Origin: Ephydatia muelleri
Taxonomy: Eukaryota; Porifera; Demospongiae; Spongillida; Spongillidae
Direction: 5' to 3'
DNA: 64,000 bases
Assembly: GCA_013339895.1 (NCBI GenBank)
Contig: JABACO010000005.1
Span: forward strand, 10,472,336-10,536,335
Shown: in pieces, positions 1 to 12,712 of the stretch
How the letters are laid out: every line of letters begins with the position of its first letter
Position numbering within the stretch: the first letter of the stretch is position 1
The notes under the pieces: generated by a model
Database searches by the model: none
What the model saw: the letters and a program-made list of their open reading frames with translations, nothing else
What the model was told of the DNA's origin: nothing
Translations under genes and position numbers: made by a program

Positions 1-497
1 CCTTTTTACTCTGTTGACAGCTGATGAGTTGAATGAAGTGAATCTAGTGAATGAGAGGTCTATTGATGTTTAGCGTTCACAACGACCAGACTGACACGAC
101 TATGACAAAAGAAACCAAGGCTGTACCAATGCTGAAGTTGTGAACCTAGCTCAAGATGCAACATTCTCAAATGATCCAGCATTGATGGAATGCTAAGTGA
201 AAAGATTGTCAGGAGGTCACTTAATGTTGCAGAACATCAGAGATTTTTCTCATTCTAAAAGAGTTGTAAAATCACAGAATCTGTGTTTGAATTGTTGTCA
301 AGTATTGAAAGAGCACCAGTTGTATAAAGGCGAGGCAATGCGTCGAGAATGGCTGCATGGTAATGTTACTGCGTACTCCGCAAAAGCATGCAAACTCTTA
401 CCTCAGCTTTCCAAACCAGCTTTAGCAATTGAAGAAATAGTACTAGTCATGTAAAAGAGCATGAATGCAGTGAAGATCACTATGCATTCCATTACAA
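1..497. other. No gene recognised
   Basis: Plus-strand reading frames are broken by stops, apart from an 85-codon open stretch at 197-454 that I cannot match to any family. It has a Cys-x-x-Cys (around LCLNCC) but no other motif. It may be the edge of the transposon relic that follows. Confidence 0.3.
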
Positions 498-970
498 TTA
501 GAGCACCGAAACAAATGTAACACTTATGGTTGCATTGACTGTTCGCTGATGAAATAGCAAGAGGAGGAGCACAAATATTAGCAAGATGTGCTGAAGTGTG
601 TCATGGAAACTTTTTAGTTTCTTGCTCAATGAGGCTTTGGAGTTAATGTAGTGACCTTTACAAATGTACAATGGATTTATATCTATACCCTCTTTAAGAT
701 ACAGGATTCCAGCACCTGCTTGATCTTTCATCAAAGCTTTCAAAGGAGAGACAACAATCACGATACTTCCCTTCCGAGAGGTCAATTTGTCGAAAGCAGA
801 CTGCAAGACCATGTTGCTTAATGACTTTCCACTTCTAGTGGGCAATGCCAGGAATACATCTCTTGGTTCTACAAATGATCTCACTTCTAACTGGTTGGGA
901 CAAAGCTTGTGATAACCTAAACATTGCACAGCATTACTTATGGTCTTAGGACCAGAATCTATATTGATTG
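498..970 (-). pseudogene. RecQ-like DNA helicase fragment (helicase motifs I and Ia region)
   Basis: The minus-strand frame carries the start of a RecQ-type superfamily 2 helicase. It opens with a Q-motif-like stretch (GYHKLCPNQLEV), then a Walker A loop reading ALPTRSGKS, then IVIVVSPLKALMKDQ, the usual motif Ia region. The canonical loop is PTGSGKS, so one glycine is replaced by arginine, which should damage ATP binding. Similarity fades after about 80 residues and no DEAH box or C-terminal helicase domain follows. The open frame continues upstream to about 970, beyond the first start-like codon. RecQ-like genes of this type are often multicopy in invertebrate genomes. I read it as a truncated relic rather than a working RecQ helicase. 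Confidence 0.6.
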
Positions 971-999
971 TATTGTATAAATGGCAATACCCTTCTAAT

Positions 1000-1980
1000 T
1001 TTGGGTACTATTATGTTGTGGCACTAAGGAATAAGGAACGCTCAGAACAACTTCATTTGACTCCTTTTTTGCATTTACCGTTGCTGTAATACATCTCGTG
1101 CTGTGATGTAAGGTTTGAGTACTGAGATTAAGCAAGATGTGTGTCTTTTGACATAAGGAAGGGAGTTAGTCTGCACATGAGGTGGAAGGATTAGTTTAAC
1201 AAGTGAAGAGAAGCTAAAACCGAAAGGCTGAAGGAGCAAGCAGCACTGTAATTTGAATTCCAAGACCACCGGACTTTGGTTTAGCCATAGAGGATAGCTG
1301 TCTGAAAGTGGCAAATTAAGTAAACAGCACATGATGAATATTAGCTCATTGTCCAATAACTTCAGGCTGGTAGAGAGAAAGCAAGAAGCTGACAAGAAGC
1401 TTTGGGGCCAAAATAAACTGTATGACAATTGGCAAATTGTTTTTGATAGTAGTGTTTTTTGTTTGCACATTGGAATACAAAAAAACCATCAAAAATATAC
1501 TTCACATCTGTAGTTCTACTTGCTAAATGCAATGTTTGTCTTTTTTGTTTGTCCTACCAAACTGAGCCAACATTCTGTACTTGGTTATTATGCTACTCAG
1601 ACTCCTACTTTCTAATAACTTCAATTTTGGTATCTTGTTTATTTATTTGCGAACTATGGCATGACCAAAAGTAAGCATTATAATTATTAAGATGGAATTT
1701 TAAGAGATACAAGAGAGCAATTTTAACTTGCATATAGTTGCATTACATTTTTAATAATGGTCCTCTATTCATAATTATGTAATCTAAGTACAATTAGAAT
1801 TTTTAATCTTATGTTCATAAACAGAACACTCCAGCTCCAAAAAGTTTAGATTCATATGCAAGCCAAGAGTAGGTCCCTGCAACTAAATTATGGTTAGGGC
1901 CCTATGTATTGATAGTGCATGTCTGACAAGAACTCCATTGTCAATGTACCAGCATTTTAGACCAAGCTCTTGCAGTCCTT
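1000..1980. other. Non-coding or unrecognised
   Basis: AT-rich sequence with short open frames on both strands (for example 1075-1470 minus). None has a recognisable motif or a convincing splice context. Confidence 0.3.
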
Positions 1981-1984
1981 GTCA

Positions 1985-2930
1985 TGTCTAATAATAGCCA
2001 ACAGTAACTATGGAGAGCCAGAGAAAAGAGGAAAGGTCCACGAGGATCTCTTTGATGCAACCCCTGCTGTGCCATAAGAGAGGTGCATGTTTGCTGTTGC
2101 TCCATGGAGTCCAAAGTACATGGTACCAGACATTGCTTGAAGATGAGATTAAAAGCATTGGTGGGTGAGGAGGTCTACCTTGAACAGCACAAAGTTTCAT
2201 CAGTCCAATGCTTTTTTTGTTCCACTAGGACAGGCAACAACAAATTGGTGATGTAGAAAAAAATAAGCCACACTATTTTTAAAGTGACAAAGACACTTTA
2301 CACTGCACTGCATGCCTAATAACCTTGCCAAGGCAATTGGATGCAATTCAGGGGAGATTAGAATCTTAGTTCGGGCTGTCAAAGTAGCTCCTTCTAGGAC
2401 TTGAAAAATGTCCTTAAGGACCCTGCCAGTGACAAGCTAGTAGGTTGAGAATGTGTTGTAATAGACGTGAGCAGAGCGACAGAAGAAGCATTGCAATGAG
2501 GTGTTGAAATCTTGTAGTGGAAGGGACCAGCAGTTGTGCCTTTGGGAAATGATCTAAGGCTACTAGGATTTTGAAATCAATAGGTGGATACTAAGATGTC
2601 AAAATAAATAGCTAGGGTGGCAGGGTTCTCGAACAATAAGGACAGAACAGGAAAGGCCCCTCCAAATACTTAGTTTGCAGAAGATTCAAAGTATCAGGCA
2701 TATCAGTAGCTAAGCCTGATGATGCCAAACCTGGGTTAGCAGCATTCCTTGCAAAGGCTCCTGCTGCTTGGTAGGTGACCTCAAATTGTGGGCTGAGGAG
2801 CGATGCTTGGTACCCAGCTGCCATTACAGCACACTTTGTCCACACTTCAACTGAATGACTGACCAAATATGAAAACCAGAAAATTCTGGCTGGAGCTTGG
2901 TTGGAATATGATATAGTATGACACATTTAC
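1985..2930 (-). mobile_element. Decayed non-LTR (LINE) reverse-transcriptase fragment
   Basis: Three minus-strand frames, read in order with frameshifts, match the N-terminal part of a LINE reverse transcriptase. Around 2,530-2,570 there is a stretch like RSFPKGTTAGPS. Then come LTARTKI-like and ISPELHPIALARLLG (the usual RPIALGE-type block). Finally FFLHHQFVVACPSGTKKALD at 2,200-2,270 corresponds to the family's YQFGVACPSGAEK block. Stops and frameshifts separate all three. The catalytic YADD region is not found. This is the 5' part of the same LINE type whose C-terminal pieces appear near 8.2-9.0, 12.7-13.1 and 35.7-36.3 kb. The family call rests on recalled block similarity. Confidence 0.55.
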
Positions 2931-3116
2931 TTTAAAGATTTCATCAAGGTAGGTAAATGGACCGGAATGACACAAGAAAGATCAAAGATGCTGACATCTG
3001 GGTGATAGCCAAGATCAGAACATCTGCTATTTTCCCAGTACACTTAGAATTGTGGTAGGACTCTGACATAAGCTAGTGGCCAAATGTGAAATATATATAT
3101 ATTAGCTTCAAGCCAC

Positions 3117-3119
3117 TTT

Positions 3120-3150
<31 letters not shown>

Positions 3151-3170
3151 GGGCAGGGGCGGGGGGCTAC
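3117..3170. repeat. Poly-T / poly-G low-complexity tract
   Basis: Thirteen T are followed by an uninterrupted run of about 24 G (3130-3153) and a further G-rich stretch (CAGGGGCGGGGGG). The sequence could form a G-quadruplex. Exact run length is uncertain in any assembly. Confidence 0.8.
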
Positions 3171-3174
3171 TTGC

Positions 3175-5741
3175 TTGGAACAGCCTTAAAACATGTATCC
3201 CTTTTTTGTAAAGAATTTGTTGAGTGTGTTTGACATGGGAAGAAGCTAATGGCAGTGCGAAAGATGAATCAGCACTATGTAAGCATGTATGTTGTGCAAA
3301 GAAGTAGACCTAGTTGTTGTGGTAATGGAGGCTGTGATATATGCTGTGCTGGTGGCAGTGAGCCTGATCCTTTCGACACTGACTTTGATATCACCTGAGG
3401 TGACAGTAGGGTGCTTCAATTGGCGTAGCCTCCATATTGAACTGGATAGCAAGTGCATGGAGCAACTGTGGAGCAACTTCTGATTGATTGGACACAGATA
3501 CATGACTTGCAACAAGCATTCAAGCTACTGCTTGAGCAACAGGAACTACATGCTAAGGTCACCTTGTGGTTGCCTCACCAAAGTAAATATATACTTTGAG
3601 GCTGATAGGCCCTGGTACTGTACTCAAACTGCTAGGGCATATAATATATGTACATGTTGGCAAGTTCTATGACAGAGAAAGATAACTGACTCGAATGAAT
3701 CTATGAGCCTGTTTGTGGATGTATCTGAAACCTCAGCTGTACTTAGTTCTCATGCATTCTTATGGTATTTTCATAGATGGATTGTAATGGTGTCATGATG
3801 CACACTTAGGATAAATGATATTAATTATTACAAAAACTTAAATAAAGTCTGCTTATGGCACATTTTGTGTAATTGACAGCTGATATACATACCATTGCAA
3901 TCCATAGAATGTTTTAGCAACTATGCTACTCCAGCTGGAGGTGATGACTTCACTCTATCTCATGAAATACAAGGTACAGTGCAAATATCATGGTACATGC
4001 ATCCACAACTCTAAATCACCCACAGCATACTTGTATTAATTGTTAAAGACTACTGACTCTTTTGCACTAACTGTAGTCAACATGTGACATACACATGTGT
4101 ATTGCATTTTAATACTAATCTCAATAACAACACAATTCCTCAGATTCTCACAATCTACATTTAAGGCTTTTAATCCTTCACTGAATAGCTCTATAGAATA
4201 GCCATAAAGCCAATACAAAATGCAACTGTGTCACAGAATATCACATTTTGTACTCACATGTGCATGTGCACTTGTTTGTGTGTTGTGTATGATATTATCC
4301 TAACACTGTATCTACGGGGATGTCGTGGTAGCAGGCACAGCACAGCAAAATAGGCAAAATATAAGACGAACATATTCAGGTAAGCTCGAATATTATAATG
4401 TGCACTATGCCTTGTATTGTTAGAACATCCAATGAGTAGTTCATTTTGCTTAAATATCGCTCTATAGATGGAGCAGTCAGATGTAATCGGCCTATACTGG
4501 AAACGAAGAAGCATCACTCCTATGATGGTAAAGTGTTGCAATAGATGAAACAGCATACATTTATACGTTTTGGGCGATTACGTAATATGAGATTACATTG
4601 CCTGAGAATGCTAAACCACAAAGTGCATGCAAACACAACTACTAAGTATGTAGTTGTTGAGAGATATTGATGCAAACAAAACCCCAATATAGTCTTAGAG
4701 AATGAAATCCTAACCTAAAGATGATGGAAATGTTTACTTAGGTAGACTGTTTATACTATATCACACAACCTGAACTCACATGGCCATACAGATGAAAATA
4801 ACGCATGGATGCATATTATAGAATGAATACTTTGCAGGAACATTAATTGATATTGCATGACTGATACAAATCATTTAGACCGAGGCATGTTATGTTGTGC
4901 AATGTGATGCAAATATTTACATAATTGGGTAATTCTGGGACATAAATCATTTGCATAAAAGTTATGAATTTTTTAGTCACAGATATGCATTACTCCATTA
5001 CTCAAATGGGAACCACTTTCAATGCTTTAGGTGCAATGCCCAGTGGTCAAACAGAACGTACATGTACAGGTACAGGTGTATATAGTATCATATGTTGTGG
5101 CATGATTGTAATAGATTTATTTAATTCCCTGCAACAGCAAACATCATTGTGGAATTCTATTAACTTATTACTTTAATTATTCGACATGTACATGTAGACA
5201 TACTGTACTTCTCAAGTCATTCAAGGTTTAATGCACCTTCATGGCCCATGTTGTTAATTAATGCAAACTGATAAGTAACTTTATTTATTTATTATGGTTA
5301 CACATACATCACATGTGCAATATCTACCATAACTTAAAAAAATATCAATAGTGCAGTAAACATGCATTAATACATTTCATTTCACTGAAACATAATAAAG
5401 CACCATGACCTTTTGCATGGTATAGCAGAATATGTTAGCAACAAATTAGATGAAGTTATATTTTTAATGTCACATTATTACATTGATACAGTGAAATTCT
5501 ACATGTATATGGATTACTGAAATGCTATTATACTGTGTGCATGTAATCTTTTTTCTCCCTTAATTATGCAATTTTGCATCGCTCACTGCCCTTTGCCTCA
5601 TCACAGTAGAGGACATACGTATGCATGAAAAATTGCAGCCTCATTTCTTGATTTTACAGCCTTATTTGTACTGTATAAAGACTGATGTTTAACTTGATTT
5701 AATTGCATGCTTAATATTCGCTGACATCACTGATGTAACAG
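3175..5741. other. Long AT-rich non-coding stretch
   Basis: No recognisable protein or RNA gene. Small open frames (3246-3515 minus, 4254-4556 minus, 4964-5176 plus) lack motifs. The stretch could be intron or upstream sequence of the death-domain gene that starts to be readable at 5,742. Its missing N-terminal exons may lie here. Confidence 0.3.
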
Positions 5742-7852
5742 GGAATTATGCTGATATATCAAATGGTAGAAGAGAAAAGCAATCTGAAGAAGGTACATGC
5801 AAATTCAATCAGTGTGAACTGTCTGTATTATTATGCTACAGTATGAGATTCTAAACACATTAGTATATGAACAGAACACATGTAATCTCTACTGTAAGTG
5901 ATGTAATATGTGAAAGGATAATGTATGGATATATACAATTTAACTCTAGTTTCATATAAAGTATAACCAAGGAACAAATTAGGCACTTGGCAGGGAGTAT
6001 GAAATAGTGTCTAGCCTAAGAAAGTGAGTTGCAAAACCCACTCTAAAAATTTGTAGTGACAACTACATTTCTCTGATAAAAGTTCGATACTGCGATAATT
6101 ATGTTGTGGCTGAAGAACTGACACACCATTGGTATGAATGGTACTAATAATTTATCATACTGATTAAATATGTTCAAAACTATCATTGACAAAAAATAAT
6201 TTCTGTCGCATGTTCAAAGCAATTTACATGTTCCCACCTGCAATGATTTGTATGATAATAATTTGACTTTGTAACTGAAGTGTATCAGATTTCTATTGTT
6301 ACTGACAATGCTTTTTGAATTTAAGCAATGCTTAAATTCAAAAAGTGCCATTGCTGGTCATAATAGCAATCTGCTATTCATTATCACTGACGAAATTGAT
6401 GACACAGGAATTAATGTAAAGAATGTCATGCCGCATGTTATTCATCAATCAGACTGATTTAGTACCAAGCATGCTAATGAATTGGCAGCTTTTGGCATAG
6501 GAACTGATAGAGCTAAATTATTTACCATGTACATGGGTGGCATCACCCACGAACATACACATGCATGTATATAATTCTCCAATATCCTTTCTGAGTATCA
6601 AAAAAGACTGCTTTAAAACATACAAGTATACAACCATTCGCTTGAATAATACCTGATGGCATGTTTTTCAAACTGCTAAATGTATTTGTTTCACAGTGTT
6701 GATGCATTGTTGTTCTGCAGGGTCAAGGTTCATTGCATACACACTGCTAGGTTCTACTGTAACGATCGTATTGGCAATTCTGATAACTGCTTTGTTACAA
6801 AAATGGCAACGTAAGTGTACAGTAATTTGAACACAGCAGCACATATTTTTTGTCATTTGAGTTGCATGTTTTTGGTGGAACATCATTTATAAACATCACA
6901 TACAGACATCAATGGACTAAAAGTGCATTTCTATTTCACAGTTCCGTTTCAGAATTTGGCTCCAAGCATTATAGCTAACAGTGCTGTGTCTCCTTCCTTT
7001 TACTCTACATTTACACTGACTTCTAGCTCCTCTGATACTGATAACGATACAAACCAAGGTATGAATAGAGAGGTATTGTACAAAAAGGTACAAATAAATT
7101 CTAAGATACATTGTAAGTACGGAGGGTCAGTACAATGATCACATAGACTATTTACATTACATCATCATCTGATTTTTAATTTTTAAATCCAATTGATAGC
7201 TCTTAAAATTTTGTTTGAACTTTTCATGCAAGTGTACCACATTTTTTGTCTACAAGTATGGTTTCAGGGATGATGACAATGAGTACACAGTAATATGCAT
7301 AAATAACGTATTCTAACAGCAACGTCATGGGTGGAAATAATGTTGTCTTATTATAGGAGCATTAGTTTAAAAGCGATGATTGGAAAATATTTCTACCAGC
7401 ATTGTTGTCATATACAGTACACTCATCAGAGGCTGTAAAATCTAAAAGTACCCCCATTGATACTGCTTTAATAAACAGCATGCTATGACTTTTATTTTCA
7501 TCACTGTAAACGGCTTAAAATGAAATTTATTCCTTATTGAACACATACACACACACCAGATATAGAGTTTAAGATGAAAAATCTGGCAAATATGGTGGCC
7601 TTCAAAGTGAGTGCAAAATGGAGGCTTATTGGAGTGCAGCTGGAGCTACCCACATATGTTCTGAATGACATACAGTCCCAAGTGGCAAGGGAACCAGACA
7701 GCAATATGCATGCATTTCAACTGATGATGGAAAAGTGGAAGACTTTACAGACAAGCCCTTATACCTGGCGTACCATGATGGAAGCTCTCGAATCACCTGC
7801 AGTTGGAGAGATGGAGGTTGCTGCAGACTTGAGAAGGAAAGGCATCACATAA
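5742..7852 (+). CDS. Transmembrane protein with C-terminal death domain (3' exons; 5' end not found)
   Basis: Four exons join in frame through phase-1 GT-AG introns: 5742-5792, 6721-6810, 6942-7058 and 7560-7852 (TAA at 7850-7852). Exon 1 is hydrophilic and charged. Exon 2 codes one membrane helix (FIAYTLLGSTVTIVLAILIT). Exon 3 codes a Ser/Thr-rich linker. Exon 4 codes about 90 residues with the death-domain pattern: a helix with AKWRLIGVQLELP, then VLNDIQ, HAFQLMMEKWKTL, then YTWRTMMEALES and a final helix ending ADLRRKGI. The conserved tryptophans and the W-x-x-[LM] spacing fit the family. Death domains pair with each other in receptor and adaptor signalling, so a receptor with a cytoplasmic death domain is inferred. 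The two phase-1 middle exons could be spliced in or out without shifting frame. The signal peptide and ectodomain are not located. A UNC5-, TNFR- or other-type receptor cannot be told apart. Confidence 0.68.
6306..6351. repeat. Near-perfect short hairpin
   Basis: Two 17-nt arms (CTTTTTGAATTTAAGCA and its complement) are separated by a single A, with weaker pairing outside them. It lies in the intron between the 5,742 and 6,721 exons of the death-domain gene. Confidence 0.75.
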
Positions 7853-8239
7853 TACATATATGATGTATGTGTTGGAGTCAGATTTATGCATTGGAATTGA
7901 ATCTAGTTGAGTAATTATAATTTGACTTCAGATTAAACTACAATGAGCACAATTTAGTTTCGGGATGAATTTAAATTTTATTTTGCATTAGGATCGCGTG
8001 AGCCTACCTAATGCAATGACTTAAATTTTAATTGTCACAACTTCAATTATCGTCAAGCAAATTAGTAAATCCATAAACATTATATTATTGGTAGCAAAAT
8101 GTGCAACCTGTATGCCGTATTGCTATTTAGGAATGCAATACACAAAATCCACATAATGTAATCTTTCGTACACATGTACATGCATATTACGCTTAAGCTA
8201 TCCATTTATGCCTTGATGCCATATTCAGCATAGCCAATT
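7853..8239. other. 3' flank of death-domain gene
   Basis: AT-rich, with no gene seen. The 3' untranslated region and poly(A) signal presumably lie here, but I cannot fix a cleavage site. Confidence 0.3.
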
Positions 8240-8965
8240 TAGAATGTGCTGCAGCTTTCCTCTAACTCACCCTGCTATGACGAGAGTGGCTGTGGTTAGG
8301 AATGAGCCCACTACTCAACTCAATCTTGACTGGCTAAATGGGTACGGGGACAAGCTTCTGCAAACACATCCCTCAATTGGTTGTGATGAGTCACCGCATC
8401 TTCACCACACTAACACGATAATGCATGGTGGCCAAGATGGTCAAGAGCGACTTCAGGGCGGAGTGAGCACAGGGAACCTCTTGAGGTGTCCATACTGAAC
8501 AAGCCACCACTTAATGGCAACCAGGAATTTGCTTGGATCCAGGTGTAGGCCCAAGCTAATAGAAGGTACCACAGCTATCCAGGAAGCAACATGAGGAGCA
8601 GAAACAGCTAGGAGGTGAGCTTTGTTAGCAATGGAAGTTGCCTCCAACAAGAATGAAACATGTGACTTTCCAGCTTCCTGGCAGGACCCTGGGTTAGCTG
8701 TAAGTGACTCTAAGGTAACTACATCATAAATGCAAATTGATCATCGAACTGCAAGAATAAGGTGTTGATGACCAATGTCACAGAAGCCTGAACTACACAG
8801 TAATGGCTATGTAAGCTGCACAAGAATGAGCAGAAAGGGAGCAAGACCCGAACCAAATGAACTGGGCTTAGTGCCAACCAACATCTTGTGTATAAAGCAC
8901 TCTGAGAAGCACTGTCTCACATCAACGTCAAAATGACAAGCATCTGAGGAAGAGTGGCTCTGCAG
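8240..8965 (-). mobile_element. LINE ORF2 C-terminal fragment, decayed
   Basis: On the minus strand, three overlapping frames follow the tail of a non-LTR retrotransposon protein. One carries LGLHLDPSKFLVAIKWWL (near 8,500-8,560). It is followed by a Cys/His cluster region like LCSLRPEVALDHLGHHALSC and then VTHHNQLRDVFAEAC (8,370-8,440). This resembles the zinc-ribbon-like tail seen in a LINE class common in sponges and cnidarians. Stops interrupt it. It may belong with the reverse-transcriptase piece at 1,985-2,930, but 5 kb of unrelated DNA, including a gene, separates the two. Confidence 0.55.
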
Positions 8966-9849
8966 CAAGGTGGACTAACCTCCAGTAACACATACACTAT
9001 TTATCAGTGCCTACACCCTCTGATAATTGATAAATGTGTGATTATCTCTTGTCATGTTAATAACATAAGTGCTTGATATTGAAAATGTACATTATTGTAA
9101 ATCTTTTTACATGTGTTAAAAAAACTCAGCACCCCAGCGAGGGGAAGGGGTGTGTGCTCGTGCAAGTTCCCTAGATTAGGTGGGAGGGACATGCCTCTCT
9201 TACATATCATATGTATTGATTTTTACATGTATGCGTATCAGCGTATGCACAAGGAAAAGGTGTGTTAAAGAATCATCTGGCTTTGAGTGAAAACAACTCA
9301 CTAACCAAATAAAAACAACTTCCATTAAAAAGTATTACACCTGTCTTATTATAAAATTCAATAAGACCCGAGCTGGAATAATTCACCATTCAGGAAAATC
9401 AGTCTGCGCTTAAAATATTCAAGTAAAATTTATGAAAAGTTACAATGATGTAATTACTTAACCATTTCATAAATTTGCATCACTATAATGTACAGTAATC
9501 GGTATTCTGACTAATGTTAACATTGAATAATACTAGTTTTAAAATGTTGAGCTCATTTGGAAACACCCAGTGCATGAGGTAGATTCCCACTTGACATACC
9601 TTTAACTGAACTGGCCTCTGGCTAGCATTCTTGCAGACCATCTGTGCAGTACATTAGTGAATAGATGTCCATGTTTTTATGTCCATGGCAAATCAAAAAG
9701 GTTTTCCCAGCTAAGTGAAAAACACATTCGTGAGGTAGATTACACGAGTCCATTTTATTACTCACAGGAAATAATTATAACTGATAGAAATGTTAATTGG
9801 TAATACATTGAGTAATTTCTATCAAGAAAGTGATTTGTTCACCTCAGAG
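8966..9849. other. No gene recognised
   Basis: AT-rich, without open frames of note. A short GC-richer patch occurs near 9,130-9,180. Probably degraded transposon or spacer DNA. Confidence 0.3.
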
Positions 9850-10780
9850 TTAAAATAAGGCTTTTAAAATAAAGTATGAACAACTGCAGTCTTCACCTGA
9901 GAGTTGAAACAAATGATGTATAGATCTTTCCATGCAAATAACCTTGTTTCTAGTTATATTTGTACAAGTGTGTAAAATGCAGAACAGATGTGATAAGATG
10001 TGTAACTGTAGCCAGCATGTCAACAGTGTTTGATTGAAACCATCTGACTCAGGGTGATATGGTGCTGCATATTGAAGGCCTAGCACAATCTTTCATCCAT
10101 TGAAATTGACAACCCTGTTATGCAAAGTGCAAGCTATATCTGTGAAACCTTTGACAGAGCAACAATAATAGCTGCTAGCCCTAGAAAGGGGTGAACATCC
10201 TGGGCTGACAAAGGAATTGGTTAATCAGACACGTGCACTGTAATGGCTGGGTTGTGTATATGTCATAGCTGGAAATAATAAAGGATTTGATCTCAGAAAA
10301 ATTTGCATTTGGGCACATGGTAAAAGCAGTTGATCTGCCAGCCATTCAGGGACATATTTGATGTGAACCAATTGTTTAGTAAAGGTCTTACCAAAAATAG
10401 CAATGTCATCCCCATAAACTAGACAACTAGACCAAGTTAGGCCAACATACATAGAAATGTAACCAGAACATTACAAAGACTAAACAACATAACTTAGAAC
10501 TCAGACATAAGCATTTCAGGGATGCAAAACCATTCTGTCCTCCTCAAGAATCTGGACTTGCCAGAAACCGCAATTGTATTAAACCATTTGGAATCAGCAA
10601 GCACATCTTGTGACTCATCAATACGAGGAAGATGGTCGGATCCTTCTGGATTCAGAGTTTGATTTGTGATATTCAATGCAAAATCAGAAGGTTCCATTCT
10701 AGAACTATCTAGGAAGCCCAAGGGCTTTTTAGAAGACTGGGTAATGTCTGTTTCTCCATTTCCTTCAGGAGTTGTCACAC
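9850..10780 (-). mobile_element. Decayed Ty3/Gypsy pol relic
   Basis: Minus-strand pieces occur in pol order. 10,494-10,778 has LPRIDESQDVLADSKWFNT, the start of a Gypsy reverse-transcriptase palm. 10,225-10,452 has VYGDDIAIFGKTFTKQLVHI, the catalytic Y-x-DD block. 9,850-10,086 has YAAPYHPESDGFNQTLL, the end of an integrase core, where the usual E-R-F-N glutamate is lost. RNase H and most of the integrase are deleted. No LTRs were recognised. The relic is inactive. Confidence 0.65.
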
Positions 10781-10884
10781 CTGTGTGTACGATCTGTTTA
10801 GTGCATGGTGCTTTATGTGATTATAGTGGTTCAGTCTATCACTCCGACCCATGTCTGAACTGTCACTTGAAAACAAGTTGACAC

Positions 10885-12420
10885 AAGCTAATAACAAAAC
10901 AGTTTGCATAAACTAATTAAAACACAGTCTGCATACACTAATAAAAACAGTCTGCATAACCAAATAAAAATTCATGTGACTGCACTATATCACTAGTAGC
11001 ATGTTCAACTGTTTGCCACACAAGCTTCCGTTTTGCTGCCGATTCATGTGTTGGGAAGCTCTTACTTTTTCTTCCCCTGACACAATGACGACTCCCCCTA
11101 TTCCAATTTTTATGTACGATAACTCAGCATGGAATTGACCGAATGCAGTGGAATATGGGCTTAATAAATCTAGGTATTAAGACAGTCAGTTTACACATAA
11201 ATTTCATACAATGAAGTGGAGTTTTAAAAATAAAAGTTCCAGAATGCAGTGATGGAAAGCACACTATATAGTCAATGATTCTCACATCTGATCTTCAATT
11301 TGACCCACTTCTGTTTGAGAGCATTTGGATCATTTTAATTGTTTTGCGACAGATGAAAGTGATGAACTAAGTGGTGCCATGGTAGCTTGATGCTCACTTC
11401 GAATTGGTGAGGATTGTTTACAAAGGTTCGTTTTTCACCATTGGCAATTGTCAATGGTGCTAATTCTAAAATGTTGAATCTGAGTTGACTAAATGAACAA
11501 TCCCCATATGTTATAGTGAATCAACAGTTGTTTTAACTCCTTTTTTTTTTGGTATAGAAATGTGCTATACCCCACACAGATCAATAAATCTGACAATGCC
11601 TGATGTTGGTGACAGTGGGCAAGTTATGCAACTTTCGTTTTCAATGGATTATGCCAAACGTTCGATTGTACTTGCAGACAGTTCTATACATAATGAGCAC
11701 ATTTGAATACTCAATGTCACCAATCATACACGGTAGCTGGAAAGTTGTACCATAGATTGAAGACATAGGGCCATGTCAGCTGGTAAAAGCTAGAGAACAG
11801 ACCAAGAGACTTGTCATGTGGAGAGACGCAAGAAAGAGATCTGAATGCACCCATTTTGGGACAGAATTATCTGTACTCTAGGCACAACCACATCACATAG
11901 GTCTATATGACAAATGTGAACTCTAGCACCCTACTCCTTGTCATGAAGGTCCACCAGACCAAATTTGCTCATGCAATGTAGAAGGGAATGAATACAATGA
12001 CTGTAGGTAAGATCACTCTTGACACTTGCATTGTCTGGGAAATGCCATAGGACTATGTAGACTTCTAAGATATTGTTTAACAGCCTAGGCACTGATTACA
12101 CTAGCATGCACCACTGACCTTGTTATATAATTCACTCATAATATTCTATATTGGTATATTTGTGATTGTTTAAAAGAATGGGAAACCTATCTCATTTTGA
12201 TGCATGGCTTAGTTACATTCAGTAACATAAATGCAAATGCTGGGATTATAACATGAAGCCTATCAGGATTCACTAGTGTGGGCCAGGCTGTTTTAGTTAA
12301 AATTTTACACATCTGGAATTATAAAACTTTGAATGGCAATATATGTTTCTGAATATTTTTTCCCACATCTTCAACCGGTTACACCATGTATGCATTTTCC
12401 TCATATGCATAATGTTGGGT
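10885..12420. other. Non-coding stretch
   Basis: AT-rich. A short direct repetition of ACAGT(C/T)TGCATAA-like sequence with AATAAAAAC lies near 10,900-10,970. No gene or RNA is recognised. Confidence 0.3.
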
Positions 12421-12423
12421 CAT

Positions 12424-12568
12424 GCACAATGTGAAAATAATATTCAATAAAAATATGTGGGATAGGCACAGCAATAGCTGTACAGTGTTATTCTCTATTT
12501 TTAGGATCCCAATAACACTGTGCAGCTATTGATCTGTATATCTATTGAATATCATTCCACATTGTGCA
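12424..12568. repeat. Imperfect inverted repeat (hairpin, MITE-like)
   Basis: The arms begin GCACAATGTG and end CACATTGTGC. They pair again through ATATTCAATA/TATTGAATAT and AGCTG..CAGTGTTATT/AATAACACTG..CAGCT. The length of about 145 bp fits a small palindromic transposon. No clear target duplication was found. Confidence 0.65.
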
Positions 12569-12712
12569 ACAATAGGTTCACTGCATAAAGATGACTACGG
12601 CATATTGTAATAAATTGTTGCATGAACAATCACATTCTGTATTAACATGATATTTATCATTGTTAATATTATTCATCATATATATCACAATAAATCAAAC
12701 ACCTTAAAGTTA

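Noticed and set aside
197-454. 85-codon plus frame as a gene
   Set aside because: No motif, no clear splice sites, and no domain support.
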